Part shown: piece by piece, positions 35,680-48,563 of the stretch
How positions within the stretch are numbered: position 1 is the stretch's first letter
Layout: each line of letters opens with the position of its first letter
DNA from: Podocnemis expansa
Lineage: Eukaryota; Chordata; Testudines; Podocnemididae
Assembly: GCA_007922195.1 (NCBI GenBank)
Contig: ML682231.1
Location: 663,948 to 727,947 of the forward strand
Length of the DNA stretch: 64,000 nucleotides
Direction: 5' to 3'
Notes under the pieces: generated by a model
The model's input: the letters and a program-made list of their open reading frames with translations, nothing else
What the model was told of the DNA's origin: nothing
Database searches by the model: none
Translations under genes and position numbers: made by a program

Positions 35680-36967
35680 AGATACCATCCCTTTCCCCCA
35701 AAAAAATCCCATTGTGGGCTAAAACTAAAAGCTGGACTTCCTGTCCCTACCAGTGCTAATGAACATCACAGAATGTCTTCAAAGGGGGGAAAAAAAGGGG
35801 CATTCTGTTCCCCTTCAGTTACAGCTGCTGGAGCACCAGACTCCCTAACACACAAGCACACACTCTTTATAGCTTGTTCAGAAACCTTGCAACAGCTAGG
35901 CCACCAAAGCCACTTGGCAACTTTCCCACTCCTATGCTCTGTACAGTTTATTGCTTCATCCCTTCAGTCCCTAAGCCACCTAATAGCTTGCTTTTATACT
36001 ACAATTACCATCAGAGAAACTTTACAGATATGAACTCAAACTGGCTACAGGCCTCCAACATAGGTATAAACCTCATTTCCAAATGAAGCAAGTGAAGTAC
36101 ATGGTCCTCACAAAATGGAGGTTTGAAAAAGCATTCACCATTCGCTTTACTGCTCTCATTGATATCAAGAGGAGTTTTACTACTGATTTCAAAGTGAGCA
36201 GACTGAAATCAGTGCTGAGCATTTTTTTGGAAGTTGCATTGCGACTCTTGCAGATCAGATGGCAGCTCATGCCAAGGCCCACGGCCTCACCACACACTGA
36301 CAACAGCATAGCTGGAAACCAGTGTAGCAGGTCAAAGTAGTTAAACTAGATATTATCTTGAGAAGACTATGGAATGTGTGTTGGATGCTATTATATAAAT
36401 ATTAATCCCACAACATCTATATCCATGGTATAAAATTATGTTCAGTGCATTCACTGGAATCTTTGTAACTCAAAACAAGAAAAGCAGCACTATTTAAGGG
36501 AAAGTACTGGGCCTGTACACAAGTTGGCCCACTGAAGGCAAAATGATACATTGTGTAGCATCAAAAAAAGAGCAAAAGCAGAGACCTTGTTGAATGCATT
36601 CCTAACTCCCTCCAGGAAGAGGAAGCCGGTTCATGAGCTCATGTTATCAGCTTTGATTCTGAGCTGAGGGATAAAAATTCATGACAAGGAGAAACTGAGT
36701 GTCTGTATGCTACATAGACTGCGAGAGGCTATATGCAAGAGAGCCCCATGCTACTTGGCATGGGTCAGCGCTAAAGAACCTATAGAGCTGTGTATTATAG
36801 AAACTTTGATAAACTTTTTAAATTTAAGATTAAAAATGAGTTAATGTCCATTTTCTGCTTTTACCATGTAAAATAACTCACATTTATTTTCTTGGTTAAG
36901 CAAGCCTGTGGTTAATTACAGGATTGGCTAGAGGTGTTGTCTCTGGCATGAGACTTGAGTACGAATG
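35680..36967. other. MYO16 intron, no feature recognised
   Basis: No exon or repeat boundary could be identified. Overlapping open stretches on both strands near 36.07-36.34 kb have no domain and no splice sites of note. Confidence 0.4.
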
Positions 36968-36975
36968 ACCTATGG

Positions 36976-37251
36976 CATTGGTTCCAAACCTTTTCCTTTA
37001 TGCAGACCACCATGTAAGCAAACCATGTTAAACATTTTTAACAGCCTATGGCTGATGGGAATCAAATTTGTATATCAAGAAGTATTGAAAACAACTATTT
37101 CTAACAATTTATTATGCTCACTCACTCACATATTGCACTAATCACAGTATGTTTACCTGCAGTAAATTCTCTTTCCCCCCCACACCTACAGGCCACCTGC
37201 AGTACCCTCAAGGACCACCAGTAGTCCACAGACTACACTTAGGAGCCACTG
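36976..37251. mobile_element. hAT-like MITE
   Basis: The left end CATTGGTTCCAAACC and right end AGGAGCCACTG form hAT-type inverted ends. The flanks 'acctatgg' and 'acctagta' share five of eight bases, consistent with an old 8-bp duplication. It includes a C-rich stretch near 37178. It is about 276 bp and non-coding. Confidence 0.55.
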
Positions 37252-37399
37252 ACCTAGTATAAGTAACTGGTCCTTTGGAACTAGGGAAACCTGAATATTG
37301 ATAACAAGGAGTCTTGTGAACTGAATATTACTGTGATTTTTGGTGCATATGACAAGCTAAAAGAAGGATCAAATGTATTAATGTTTCAAATCCACCAGG

Positions 37400-37427
<28 letters not shown>
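37400..37427. repeat. Poly(A) run, 28 A
   Basis: Uninterrupted A tract; no retroposon body was recognised immediately upstream. Confidence 0.9.
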
Positions 37428-37429
<2 letters not shown>

Positions 37430-37430
<1 letters not shown>

Positions 37431-39829
37431 CAACTCATCTCATTTTGTTCTTTGGCCATCTGCATTTAGAATGTTTGTGTTTTATCACCACAAGACCAAT
37501 ACCTCACTTTTAATTTGATGATTAATTTTCACAAATTACGAGTCAATTTTGGTTGGACAGAATATTGTTTAAGATGAAACAATGTTTGTTTTACATTGAT
37601 TTTCATTACCTCTGTAGAAAATTTCACAGCACACTCAGACAGTTCTTACGGCATACCAGCGTGTGCCATGGTACACAGGTTGAAAACAACTGTTACACAG
37701 GAACTGTGTCACAGAGTCTGAAAATATCCAACTGAAACTATAGCTGTGTTTCTTTATTACCTGAAGTACAGCTGGATTCTCAAGGCTCTCCCCACCCCTG
37801 ACAAGTCTCCTGAAGCCTGAACAATTAAGTGAGGGGTGTAGAGCAAAACAAGGTAATGACTTCTCAGCTCCATTTATCAATGGCTTATTGTGGAAGGCAA
37901 AAACGGCTGCCTTTTCTAATGCACGATTGTCCCTCCTGGCAGTGACCCAATATTCAGGAGCAGTTTGAATCATCTGTGATTCTTGTGACCACACTGAGTT
38001 GAATTCTTCTCAAAAGAAAACAATGGCCATCATTGCTTTTTTCCAGAAGAAACCAACTACAGAGATAATTCTATAAACAATGGATATGTCTTTTCCAAAC
38101 ATAAACCCAGTTAAAAAATGCACGTTAAGCAAAGCATATTTATAAATATACCAAATGATTTACACATAAAAATGAGAGATGGATAAAAATTAGGAGCAAT
38201 TATTTTCAACATACTTTTTCTTCATCATCACTCTGTAGATGCAGCAGAACTGCAGGGGCCTCACATCACAAGGCCTGTGAGGGCACTGGATGTGAACTCA
38301 CATGTAGTTTGGGTCAGTGGTCTTTGTCCCAAATTAAGATCAGTCACCACATTCCACACCACACAAAAGCAACTTACAAGCCTTTACTGTTGAAAAGATA
38401 ACAGGACTTATCTCACTGTAAAGGAGAATAAAAATCCCAATGCAATTCAATTAGATCCTTTTTGACCATTGTCTAGTGACACTGTATTGTACAGATACAT
38501 GCCCAGAAGAATTAGTGGGAAGATTATTCTTTCCCTAGAAATGTAAATAAAACTGTCACACTCATTTGTTTTTGACAGGAAATATTGAAAAGTGAGTTTG
38601 AACAAATATCTCTAACAAGAAAAGTGTTCCTAGATAAAAGTATTCTAACACCACAGAAACTAAAACTCCAAAATAAATTTGGTGTTACTTTAATGTAAAG
38701 TAACTGTTTAAAAAAAATGGAAATTTTCACAAGAAAGTCTAAAACCTAGTAACTAGGAATATGTTTCTTTTTTAAAAATTGTAATTTCAATTTGGGTTTC
38801 TTTGTACAATATAAATGTCCATCACCTTTCAGAGAAGCAGGGGACAATACTGATTAAAGTAATAAAATAGTCTCCTTCACTTTCCCTTCATTACAAAGCA
38901 GCTTTACAGGGGTGGTCACTAATATCCAATTTCCTCCTCAAGCACCTGGCTCAAAGACCAGATTTAGGGTATTTGCTTGTTTCTTTGCTTTGGAGAAACT
39001 CATAGAAACAAAGGATGACAAGAAGCTTTAAGCTGGGCAATGTTCATTTTATGCACACACTCCAACTCAGGCGTATAATACACTTTTACGTACACAATCC
39101 ATATATAAACTGATATCATATGTTTCTCGCCTCAGCTGATGCTAATATTTGTTTATATCCAGGGAAGTTACATTTTCCACTAATAACTGTCTCATTTTCT
39201 GTAATAAAAGCAAAGCCCACATGTGCTAATTATGGATGAAATTCACTTGAGTACACAGCGTCAGCACAGGAGAATTTTACTCTTTGGAGGTAAAGGTATA
39301 TATTGCTTGTTAAATAACATCTTTTTAAAATACTGTAAAACACTTATTTTACTGAGAGTTATAATTTTTATAAGGAGGATTTTTGTAAAACTAAGATTTC
39401 TCCTTAAGCCTTCCAAATATCTTTAAGATCAAAAGCAATCTGTTCTTTTCCTGTACAGCAAATTGTTTTCCTACAGGCCAATTTGATTTTCATTGTGATT
39501 CTGATTAAATAATGTAAATGCAGGCACCATCTCCAAAACTGGCTTTAGGGACACCCAGAACAGTCACAAGACACACCAAGGCAGAAGCATCATTTGAATA
39601 CAAGGATGCAGTACTGTGGTATCATTTTCCATTTGATATTTTTTCAAATTATAAACAGCTGATTGGCTGCCTTCTGGGACTCCAACCTTCTGACATTTTT
39701 TTCTCCTTTTCAATGATTAAAATAGAAGTCTACAGACAAATGTGTCAAAAAGAAAGTGTTAAGATGGACACTGGAATATCTCTTTTGTCTCAAGCAAATA
39801 GCTAAGACGACAGCATCTCTGATCTTGAG
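37430..39829. other. MYO16 intron, no gene recognised
   Basis: AT-rich intron. A small 'cagttctta...caactgtt' inverted pair near 37640-37696 may be a tiny hAT-like remnant. Nothing else was recognised. Confidence 0.4.
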
Positions 39830-39965
39830 GGGTATGTCTAGACTAGGAGTTTAAGCAACTTCCTGGCCACATTTGGACTTTATGAAGTAAACTTAACTCC
39901 CACATGTTAAGTCAACTTTATTAAGTTGACTTAAGCCAATGTAGCCTGGCATTAGGCTTAAGTCA
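39830..39965. mobile_element. Left end of a Harbinger-like element
   Basis: Begins 'gggtatgtctagactagg', matching the TIR of the MITEs at 27833 and 11682, and contains 'aagtcaactttattaagttg' like the subterminal palindrome of the 27833 element. No matching right end was found nearby, so the element is truncated, or its far end lies beyond the GC-rich block at 40.1-42.9 kb. Confidence 0.5.
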
Positions 39966-40089
39966 GCTTAATTGGCCTCCAGACATCAGGAAGTCATCCT
40001 GGCAACCAGGAAGTGCCTGCCTTGGCCAATACCAGGGCAGGATAAAGCCCCTCCCAACATGCTCTGCAACCAGAGCTAGCCAGGACTCT

Positions 40090-42890
40090 GGCTGTGTTGC
40101 AGGCATGGCCATGGGCAGAGGCAGGCATGCCAGGAAGTTGGCCCCATCCCAGACCCACCAGGAGATCCAAAGCACTGTGCCACCCCCAGACCTTATCCTA
40201 CTGACCCAGGAGGAGGGTCCTCCCACTCCAAACAGGGAGACAGTGTGCCAGGCTCCTGTTGCAAATGTTGGTGAGTGCTCCCTCCCTGCAGGCATGGTGA
40301 GGTGGACACATGGGGACAGAGCCTGTGGGAGACTTTTTTTTTTTTTTTTTTTTTATTATTAACACAAACACCCAGGATCTTTTTGAGGAGAAAAAGGCAG
40401 TGTACCATGTTTATAATAAAGACAAGATCAATACCTATCCTAGTATTATACACACACGTGCACATGTGCCCAGAACGCGCCAGCAGATGTTCTGCAGTTG
40501 ATAGTTACCAGTCCTGGTTGTGGCTTGAGACCACAGCTTGGGTTTGTTGCTGGGGGTTGTGGCTCATGGCAGCTACCTGGCCAGGGAAGCTGGGCATGAG
40601 GGAGAGTGGGGTCTGTGTCAGGCACGCACTGACACTGCTTTCTTCCAGGTGGTGTACAGAATAGTTCCCCAAAGCCTTATGATCTCACCCAGTCTTTTAT
40701 ACAATTCTGACTTCAAAGGAAGGCTGTTAGGTTTTGCCACTTCTGTATGACCATTGATTGCTGGACAATAGCAGATGTGACTTTCAGCTTGGTTTTGATG
40801 TCTTGATTAAGTTCTTGTTGTTTTGTTTCTTGGGCGGATCCTTTTCACACTCTCCAGCCTTTAAGATGGAATTCATGCTTCATCAGGACCAAGTGGCAAT
40901 TTGAAACTGATTCTCTCTCTCTCTCTCACACACACACACACTCTTCATCCACACCAGTTTTGTACAAGATGGAGTACAGTGGTCAAATTGGAGGTTCATT
41001 TACAATATGGAGTATGGCTTAGAAGAATAACACTATTTTGGATATTATAAAGATCAGGTAAGGGTTTGAATACAAACTTCTAGTGATAAAACAGATAGGC
41101 ATAAAATTCCACAGCAATGGAAGCTGGGAGTGAGGAGCTCAGAGACAATGACATGGCTGCTTTCCCCCTAAACAAGCAAAGCAAAAGGTCAGTAGTTCAA
41201 GTCCTGTGCTTCCTAACCAGCCAATGCAGCTGGGAGAGAACAGACCTCACAAAGTCACAAATGGTAACTATTGTAGTTACAACATAAAAGTAGTAATCAA
41301 AGTTTTAAAGAAGCCAACCTACAAGCAATTATCAGATCTATAAACATATATAGAGATTAGTACAAATAAAGGAAAGAATGTTATCAAATCTACACTGGTG
41401 CAGAAGGAATTGACACAAATGAATACCATGAATGGGTTGACTTATGAATGACTTTGCCCACATATTCCTACAACTGGGCCTAGGGACAGGCAGGGCCCAG
41501 GGTGTGGGGGCAGGCAGAGGCACTCCAGTGAGGACACAGAAGCAGGGGCCATTTGGCAGGGGGATCCAGAGCCAAGTGGGATGTGTGACTAGCAGGACAT
41601 GGGGTGGGGGCATTGTTGGTGTTACAGCCACAACTAGGTAGTGTTCACCTGACACTACTGGCACCCAACACATCAGGAGATATCCCCAGAACACAGCTGA
41701 CTGGGGCTCACCATCCTGGGTGCTGAACCCACCTGGTACAGCAGATCACAGTGGCATCCACTAAGGACCCCCTGTTACACAGGACAGGGGGAGTGGGAAA
41801 CAGGGGGATGGGCATGTGACAGCAGGTAGGCAGTCTGCACTCCACAGCATGCAACAGGGGCAAACCTCTATTCTTTGCTCCTGTCCTGCAACCCCTGAGA
41901 TCCCAACACCAGTCACCCCCAGGGAGAGCCCTGCCTCAACCAGGAGCAGGAGAGGGCATCACTCCAGGGAAGAAATCCTGTAAGGCCACCTTCAAGTGGT
42001 CGAACAAGCTGAGGCTGATGGGAGTGACAGAGGCAGGAGGGGACTGGCCACCATCTGATTGACCTGCTGGAGCATCAGACCCATGCCCTGAAGCGCCAGA
42101 CCTGTGCCCTGGAGTAGATAGCATGGGGCTAGGACACTCATTGCACCGAGGAGGCCCCTGCTGGGGATCCCAGCATTGGCCCTCCCCACTGGTGATGCAG
42201 GACTCTGAGTGGCCAGATGTAGGCCTAGGCCCTCCCAGCCCAAAGCCACTAGGCACCTCCCAGCAAACCCCCTCACTCCCCCCCCCCCAAACCAACCACC
42301 CCTCAGTTCCCCACCAGTTCCCACCTGTAAACACCACATCCACACCATCATTCTGTGTGCCGTCCACTTTTTTTTTTTGGTGGGGGGGGGGGGGGGGGGA
42401 GAAGAGAAGAGATGGGTGGGACAGGGCAGGTGGGCATGACAACAGCAGGTTCTCTCTCTCGCAGGTTCCACAGCCAGTAGTCATCATTCCAGGTGAGGAG
42501 ACTGATCTGGTACCACCAGTCACTGAGTTTGTGCCCACATGTGCTCCATGCACACACCCCCACACCTTGTCCATGTCAGCTGCCAGGGACGGTGAGGGTG
42601 TTGGCCTGCTGTGGCTTGCCCCCCGTGCTGGCAGTTGCCCTGCAGCACCTGGTCCAGAGCCTGAGAACTCTGGGCAATGCAGGGAGGGTGTGGAGTGCTG
42701 TGCTGGCACAACCACCAGGCCACATCGGGCTCCCTATTCCCATGGTGTGGTCGCTGACTTCCTGTAGCAAAAGGAGTGGCTGGGAGAAAGGGGCACTTTT
42801 GCTATGGTGCACTGGGGGCCAGCTATCCACAACGTACCACTGCTAGGACAACCTAGCAGTTGCCAGCATGAACAGGGACAGGTCTCCTGG
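40090..42890. other. GC-rich block of unknown origin
   Basis: Two GC-rich stretches (about 40090-40330 and 41440-42880) separated by AT-rich sequence. Overlapping long open stretches occur on both strands (up to 259 codons on the minus strand, 42715-41936), but they are Pro/Ser/Gly-rich with no recognised domain and reflect composition. Splice-like motifs occur ('cctgcag' 40292, 'ttcttccag' 40641, 'tctctcgcag' 42455). With the Harbinger-like end at 39830, the cargo of a decayed larger transposon is possible but not shown. Homopolymers: 21 T at 40334-40354, and a T then G tract at 42369-42399. Confidence 0.35.
40334..40354. repeat. Poly(T) run, 21 T
   Basis: Uninterrupted T tract followed by 'attattaac'. 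Confidence 0.9.
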
Positions 42891-42929
42891 TATTTTGAGC
42901 ATGGACACTCTAAGCCCAGTTAAGGTCCA

Positions 42930-43022
42930 CTTAAACAAGATTAAGATTTATTTATTGCATGAGCTTTTGTGGGAGAATATCCCACTTCGTCAGATGCTTT
43001 GAAGAGGGAGAACTTACAGAAT
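42930..43022 (+). mobile_element. Hairpin-family fragment, copy G
   Basis: Contains 'ttattgcatgagcttttgtg', 'ggagaatatcccacttcgtc' and 'agatgctttga', the middle part of the hairpin family. Both arms are missing. Confidence 0.6.
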
Positions 43023-43677
43023 TGGATGAAAATAAACGCAGGGGAGTATATCACACGAGATTAGGTCATATTGCCAGAGAATGGTGGAAAAGAAAGGGAG
43101 ACAGAACAAAAAACAAAGATTTCCCTGTTTACTGACTGAGAAATTTTAGCCTTGGGAGGTAGAAGTAACATTTCTCTCTTCTAGGATAGTGTCTTGGACA
43201 ATGCTTAGTGCTCATAAATTCCATGCAACCAGGAGAAAGATGCTGATAGCCTTAGTTAATCTAAGGCATTTATTTTTGCAGAATTTAAAATTGTGATGTT
43301 ACCTATTGAACTGAAGCAGGAGAAGTAATGTTTGCAGTTGGCAGGGTGTTTCCCTTTTTCTATTCAAAAAAGAACACAAGCTATTAAAAAGAATAATTTC
43401 ACTACTTTTGAGTCCAGCCTCCTTTTACAACCCCTATGAGTGGAGCCATGCCTTCAAGGACATTCCCTCTTCTTGGTTTCCAAAAGAAGTAATTGATTGC
43501 TTTTCCCCTGAGTACTCACATAAGCGGAACAAAAAGTTGAGCTGGGGTAACTGACACCATCCTCATCACAGGCCAGATAATGCCCCTGTGATTATGTCTG
43601 GAGGTTGAAGGAGGGGGAGCCAGATTACCTGCTCTCCTTACAAAAAGGATAACAAAATGAGCCTTTATTTTGTGTCA
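43023..43677. other. Intronic sequence, no feature recognised
   Basis: No repeat or exon recognised. Confidence 0.4.
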
Positions 43678-43685
43678 AACTAAAA

Positions 43686-44112
43686 CAGTGGCTTTCAACA
43701 TGACAACTGTCCAGCTGTACAAAATTTCATGGCACTGAAGTAATGATAAATCAATGTAAAACACACTGTTTCATCTTAAACAATATCCTATCCAACATAC
43801 AACTCACAAAACGTGAAAATTCACTTGAAAGTGAAATATTCTTTTGACTCTAAATTGTGAGCATTTGAAACACAAGTGTGCAAACAAAGGCAAAACTGAG
43901 ATGGTGTATTTTTTTCTGGTGGATTTGAACCATTGATACATTTGCTCTCTCTCTAACCTGTTGTATGGTCTATGTTGCCAATCTTTCTAGTAAAACTGTA
44001 ACCATAGTAAATGTAGTGTGTATGAGCAATCAATTCAACTGAAAAGAGTGGGTGTGCCATGGAACAGTCTCATTACAGTGTTCCATGTTACTGAAATGAT
44101 TGGGAACTACTG
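43686..44112. mobile_element. hAT-like MITE
   Basis: The left end is CAGTGGCTTTCAAC. The right end is GGGAACTACTG (reverse complement CAGTAGTTCCC). The flanking octamers 'aactaaaa' (43678-43685) and 'aactacag' (44113-44120) match at six of eight positions. It is 427 bp, AT-rich and non-coding. Confidence 0.65.
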
Positions 44113-44120
44113 AACTACAG

Positions 44121-45379
44121 TTCTCTTATGGTGGCCAAAGTCCCCTTTCACCCTCTCTTCTCAGAATGTAGAACCACCATTCATACAGCAATAAAGGCTG
44201 GCAATTGCAATCATTAATTCTGAATAAGTCTCTAAGAAACAGGAATTAAAACCAAGCCAATGCATATTGATTTACTAGCTAAATGGACTTAAAACAATTT
44301 GCATCTGAGACTTACACTCTAAATGGTTTCTCTATTTTCCATATTTCTCTCTTTCAGATCTAACTCCTTTCTGGATATTTATTTTTCCAAAAATCAGATA
44401 TAGAACAGAGATCAGTAGAAAAATCTTTTACATGGGCCTTAGATTTCAAGCTACCTGGGCTACTTTGATTGAGGCAGAATGGAAAGCATATAAAAAAAAA
44501 AATCACATTTATCTCAAGCAAAGTTACTGCACATGTGCATACAGGCATAGTTCTCTTTGCAAAGTATGTACTCACTTACTTGTACATCTTTTTGGATTAG
44601 CTGCTTCACTGACAAATCTCTGGCCACAGTGATTGTGGGAGGAAAGTGAGTAGAAATGTTTTATCTGATATCTCATCCCTATGCCCACTAATATAGTATC
44701 TTCATACATTGAATAAATTAATGGGTCTTCCTTTTTGCCATCATGTATTACCTTCTCCAGCTCTTTAGTAGCTAGAGAAGCATCACACTTAATCAAGTTT
44801 ACAGAGAATTTAATGTAAAACTCCAGATTGTAAAATATGATTAAGGTTTGTTTTTTTTTTATTTGCTTTAAATATAAGCTCTTTCAGAGGTTATTACTTG
44901 TCAATGAATATGAGACAACAATAAGGCATCAGAACCACCAATTCTCTACCTCAGCATTTTCCCCCAGCGTGCTTCAGCTTAAATTCCAGTCTACAGCCGT
45001 CTCCTTTGCTACCCATTGAAGGTTTCTCATGGCTTTCCAAGATAAGTTCAGCTATCAATACTGAATCCTTTTGGCAGCTCTTTCTGTAACTGCTGTAGCT
45101 GAAACAATTCAAGTTTTCAGCTGATGGAATTGTACAGGGCCTGATTCTTCTTTTACACAGCTTCTCCATGAATATAACTCTTTTGGCTTCCATAGAATTC
45201 CTCTTATTTACAACATATATTAAATCCTCCTTTTAGCTTTCATACCATACAAAGGATACCTGGTGCAAAATTCACAGCAATTGGTTTACAAATAGTGCAA
45301 GCAACCCATCCATGTTTGTATTAAAGATTTCCAGGAATAACAGGTCATGGCCCTATCTGCTAAGTCATGCTAACTGGCC
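44121..45379. other. Intronic sequence, no gene recognised
   Basis: Open stretches of 74 and 80 codons on the minus strand (44796-44572, 45193-44951) have mixed composition but no recognised domain and no in-phase splice sites. They are not called as exons. Confidence 0.4.
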
Positions 45380-45387
45380 ATATAGAC

Positions 45388-45551
45388 CAATGGTTCTCAG
45401 TCTTGAGAGAAGCATATCACAACCCTACAGGACACGCCAGCCTATCCCGCCTCCCCCCAGGACAAATCCAGTTATCTCCTTAGCACTCCATGACACACTT
45501 ACTGCTTTGTGGTGGCACATTAATGTGTCCTGACATGGTTGAGAAGTGCTG
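45388..45551. mobile_element. hAT MITE
   Basis: A 164-bp element. The left end is CAATGGTTCTCAGTC and the right end is GGTTGAGAAGTGCTG. The flanking octamers 'atatagac' and 'gcatagac' match at six of eight positions. It is similar in length and end pattern to the hAT element at 16136 and probably belongs to the same or a sister family. Confidence 0.75.
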
Positions 45552-45811
45552 GCATAGACCACAGACTGTGTGGATTTTGTGCATGTCAGTAAAGCTTATA
45601 GTATATTGAAGGAAACACTGGATGGTACAGAAAAACATTTGGAACTTTATACATCAGATTTTTTGGGTTAATTTGTAAAACTTGGAGCAAAACTAATCAA
45701 GAAAGTTGGTGGTGGTAGGAACATTAGTAACCCTGTGGCCCTTTGACATCCACCCAAATCCAAAGATTTCTCACTTGGATAGGCATGTGATACTGTAAAT
45801 ACCTTGAAAAG

Positions 45812-45850
45812 TTTCAGAGTAGCTGTGTTAATCTATTTCAGCAAAACATC
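45812..45850 (+). mobile_element. Hairpin-family head fragment, copy H
   Basis: 'gtttcagagtagctgtgtta' then 'atctatttcagcaaaac', i.e. only the 5' head of the family. Confidence 0.5.
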
Positions 45851-47124
45851 TTATGAAAATATCTTGGCATTGAAAGAGTTTGAGGGAGATCCAGGGAGTG
45901 TTCATCTCAGACCTTCACCTGGTTTACACATAGATTTCATATTAGTGTAACTATTTTGGTTAGGGATGTGATTTTTTTTCCTACTTAGAACAGTTACATC
46001 TGTACACCCCCTACTGTGGATGCAGTTGCAGCAACACACATTCTTCACATCAGTATAGACTATTACCCGTTCATGAATACTAGTACCAGCATTTTGATAC
46101 TGACTTAACCGTACACTAGTATAACTAATATGTGGACAAGTCCTTACTCCAACATACTGTACCTTGGTAATACAGCACTATCTGGCACATTGTGACGTAT
46201 TAGACAACCACCATTGTTTCTGCATCTTTATGTCTGCAAAATTCACAAGTTTTTGGAATTTAAAGTGTCCCAAGATTAAGACTATCAATATTTCCCAAAG
46301 AAACAGAACAGCACAGAAACTCTTGGACAATGAGATTTTTTCCTCGTGCCACCTAACAAAAATGTTCCCATTAATTGTACTTATTCTGCTTGCCTTAGTC
46401 CACTTACCAAGTTCTACTGCAAAAACAGTTCCTTTGAACTCTTCATATTTATGTATCTCAAAAATTTTGTAGATTTACTGGGCTATAGATACTTCCCCAC
46501 TAAAATCAACAGAAGCTTTTGATTTGACAGTTTAATGGGAGTAGGGGGAAAAAAATCAATTTTTGAAAGACAAAAAACAAGAGCGAGCCTGACAGTTATT
46601 CCTAAATCAAACTATCACTTGTAAGAGAATTATACAAGTAACAAGGCATTTTTCAATTTCTTCCAATCTCTGCATTATTTTTCAAAAACAACTGTTAATG
46701 GTATCTGAAGTTCATCTGTTTTGAGTCTCTTAACCCAGTATGCACAAAAATGCAAGTTAAAAATTGTCATACCATGCAGATTCACAAACTAGGGAAAGGT
46801 CAGCCTTTCTGCATTGGTTGTGTCATTCTAAATGCTCTCATTTTGGTGTATCAAAAGTTACTAAAAAAGGCAAGGGGTGAGTTAGACTCTTGTGCCAGTC
46901 AATGATAAATATGAATCTATTAAACTTTGAAGGTCCTGGGGGGCTGGTCTTCTTGGTCTCATATACAAAAATAATATTAAATACTTTTTTCCCCATTTAA
47001 GTAGTCTCAATTTTAATGAAGACCACCTGTGAATTTGTTTGCATCTCTATCACTCAAAAAATATTGGGTTCATTAAGATCCCAAATTAATTATGCATATA
47101 TTCCAATATTAGCATTATAGAATA
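45851..47124. other. Intronic sequence, no feature recognised
   Basis: An open stretch at 46164-46472 (plus) has no domain. A donor-like site on the minus strand at 46408 is preceded by an in-frame stop, so no exon is called. Confidence 0.4.
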
Positions 47125-48005
47125 AAAAAACCAACCACCTTAAGAGGGCTCACAAGCATCACCTAGTTCAAACCCTTCTCAAGGTGCAGGATTTTTTGGA
47201 TCTGAACCATTCAAGGCAAATGGCTATGCAGCTTCCTTTTGAAAGCCTCCAACACAGAAGCTTCCACAACCTCAACAGGCAGTCTGTTCCATTGTTCTAC
47301 TGGTCTTGCAGTTAGACAGTTTCTCCCAAGATTTAATCTAAATCTATGCTATAGTTTGAACCCACTCTGACAAACAAACAACTTTTCTCCATCTTTTTTG
47401 TGGCAGCCTCTCAAATATTTGAAGACTACTATCACACACCCACGTAATCTCCTCCTTTCCAAACTAAAAATGCCCTATTCCTTTAGGCTTTGCTCATATG
47501 CCATGCATTCCATCCTTTTGATCTTCTTTCTTATTTGCTTATGGATTTTTTCCAGTTTCTCAACATCCTTTCTATGCATTGGTGACCATAACTAAACAAT
47601 ACTTCATCTACTCAGCACTATTAAGTCTTCACAACAGTAGTCTAGCACAGTATTTCTCAATGTTTAGTAGACATAGAACACCTGATCAAAATGCACACAC
47701 ACTCAAAAATGCTGGTAACGGTGGAACATTTAAAATGCCCCAGGCACAGCAAAGCTTCTAGGTGTGTCAACATCTGCTTCCACATGCCTGGAAACTTTGC
47801 AGTGGCTGGGGCATTAAAAATTCTCTTTCCCCCCTCAGCCCCCCCCCCCAATGGGGTGGAGTTGAGAGGGATCTTGGACCACCTGCATTATGTCTGAGGA
47901 GCACCAGTATTCCACCAGTTGAAAAACAGTGCTACAGCACCCAAGTCATGGGAGATGATGATGCCTCTAATACAGCATAAAACTACATTTGCTTTTGTTG
48001 CAAAA
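47125..48005 (-). mobile_element. CR1 LINE 3' fragment, reverse, split by a hAT element
   Basis: Reads as the reverse complement of the CR1 ORF2 tail and 3' region: 'cttccttttgaaagcctcca', 'gttccattgttctactggtc', 'ctctgacaaacaaacaac' and 'atttgaagactactatca'. It continues after the inserted hAT (47648-47931) as 'gcctctaatacagcataaaa' and 'ctacatttgcttttgttgc'. It is non-coding and 5'-truncated. Confidence 0.75.
47648..47931. mobile_element. hAT-like MITE nested in CR1
   Basis: The left end CAGTATTTCTCAATG and right end CAGTTGAAAAACAGTG are hAT-type inverted ends. The flanking octamers 'gtctagca' and 'ctacagca' are partly conserved. CR1 homology resumes on the right, supporting an insertion. 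Confidence 0.6.
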
Positions 48006-48019
48006 ACATTGCCTTTGTG

Positions 48020-48545
48020 ACTCACAAAAGCATAAGAATGCCATAATGAGTCAGCTCAATGGCACATCTAGCCAAGCATTCTGTCCTCAGATAGTGGCCA
48101 ACAACAACTGCTTCAAAAGGGAATGAACAGAATGAGTCATCCCATTGCCCATTTCCAGCACCTTACAAACAGCAATCCCTGACTATCTGGCTTATAGCCA
48201 CCGATGGACTGATCCTCTGTGAACTTATCTAGTTCTTTCTTTAACCCATTACAGTCTTGGCCTGGCAAGGAGTTTCACAGGTTGACTTCACAGTGTGAAA
48301 ACATACCTTCTTTGGTTTGTTTTAATCCGTCTGCATCTTAATTTCACTTGGGGACCCTTAGTCTGTGTATTACAAGAAGCAATAACTTTTCCTTCATGTT
48401 CTTTCTCCACACTAGTCATGATTGTATAGACCTGCATTATATCCCCTCCTGCCACAAGTTTCTCTGAAGAGTCCCAGTCTTATTAATCTTTCCACATACC
48501 CATAAGCTGCAAGTCCTCATTATGGAAATAGTTCAGTGATTTGTG
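48020..48545 (-). mobile_element. Second CR1 3' fragment, reverse
   Basis: A different CR1 subfamily begins here, with its 3' end at the left: 'gagtcagctcaatggcacat', 'ctagccaagcattctgtcct' and 'tagtggccaacaacaactgc'. It then runs through 'cttggcctggcaaggagttt' to the 'ccacatacccataagctgca' region. The same subfamily appears in plus orientation at 62150-62341 and as a piece at 54345. Confidence 0.75.
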
Positions 48546-48563
48546 GTCTAATACAAGGGTTTA

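Noticed and set aside
37640..37700. Tiny hAT element ('cagttctta' ... 'aacaactgtt')
   Set aside because: Ends are only weakly inverted and no 8-bp duplication could be read.
41936..42767. Overlapping open frames of up to 259 codons on both strands
   Set aside because: Frames are open on both strands because of GC content and cross poly-T and poly-G tracts; no recognisable motif.
44572..45193. Possible upstream MYO16 exon on the minus strand
   Set aside because: The peptides do not resemble the MYO16 N-terminus, and no matching phase and donor were found.
46405..46475. Possible minus-strand exon ending at a GTAAG donor
   Set aside because: The open frame preceding the donor meets an in-frame stop directly at the only acceptor-like site, and the peptide does not fit MYO16.
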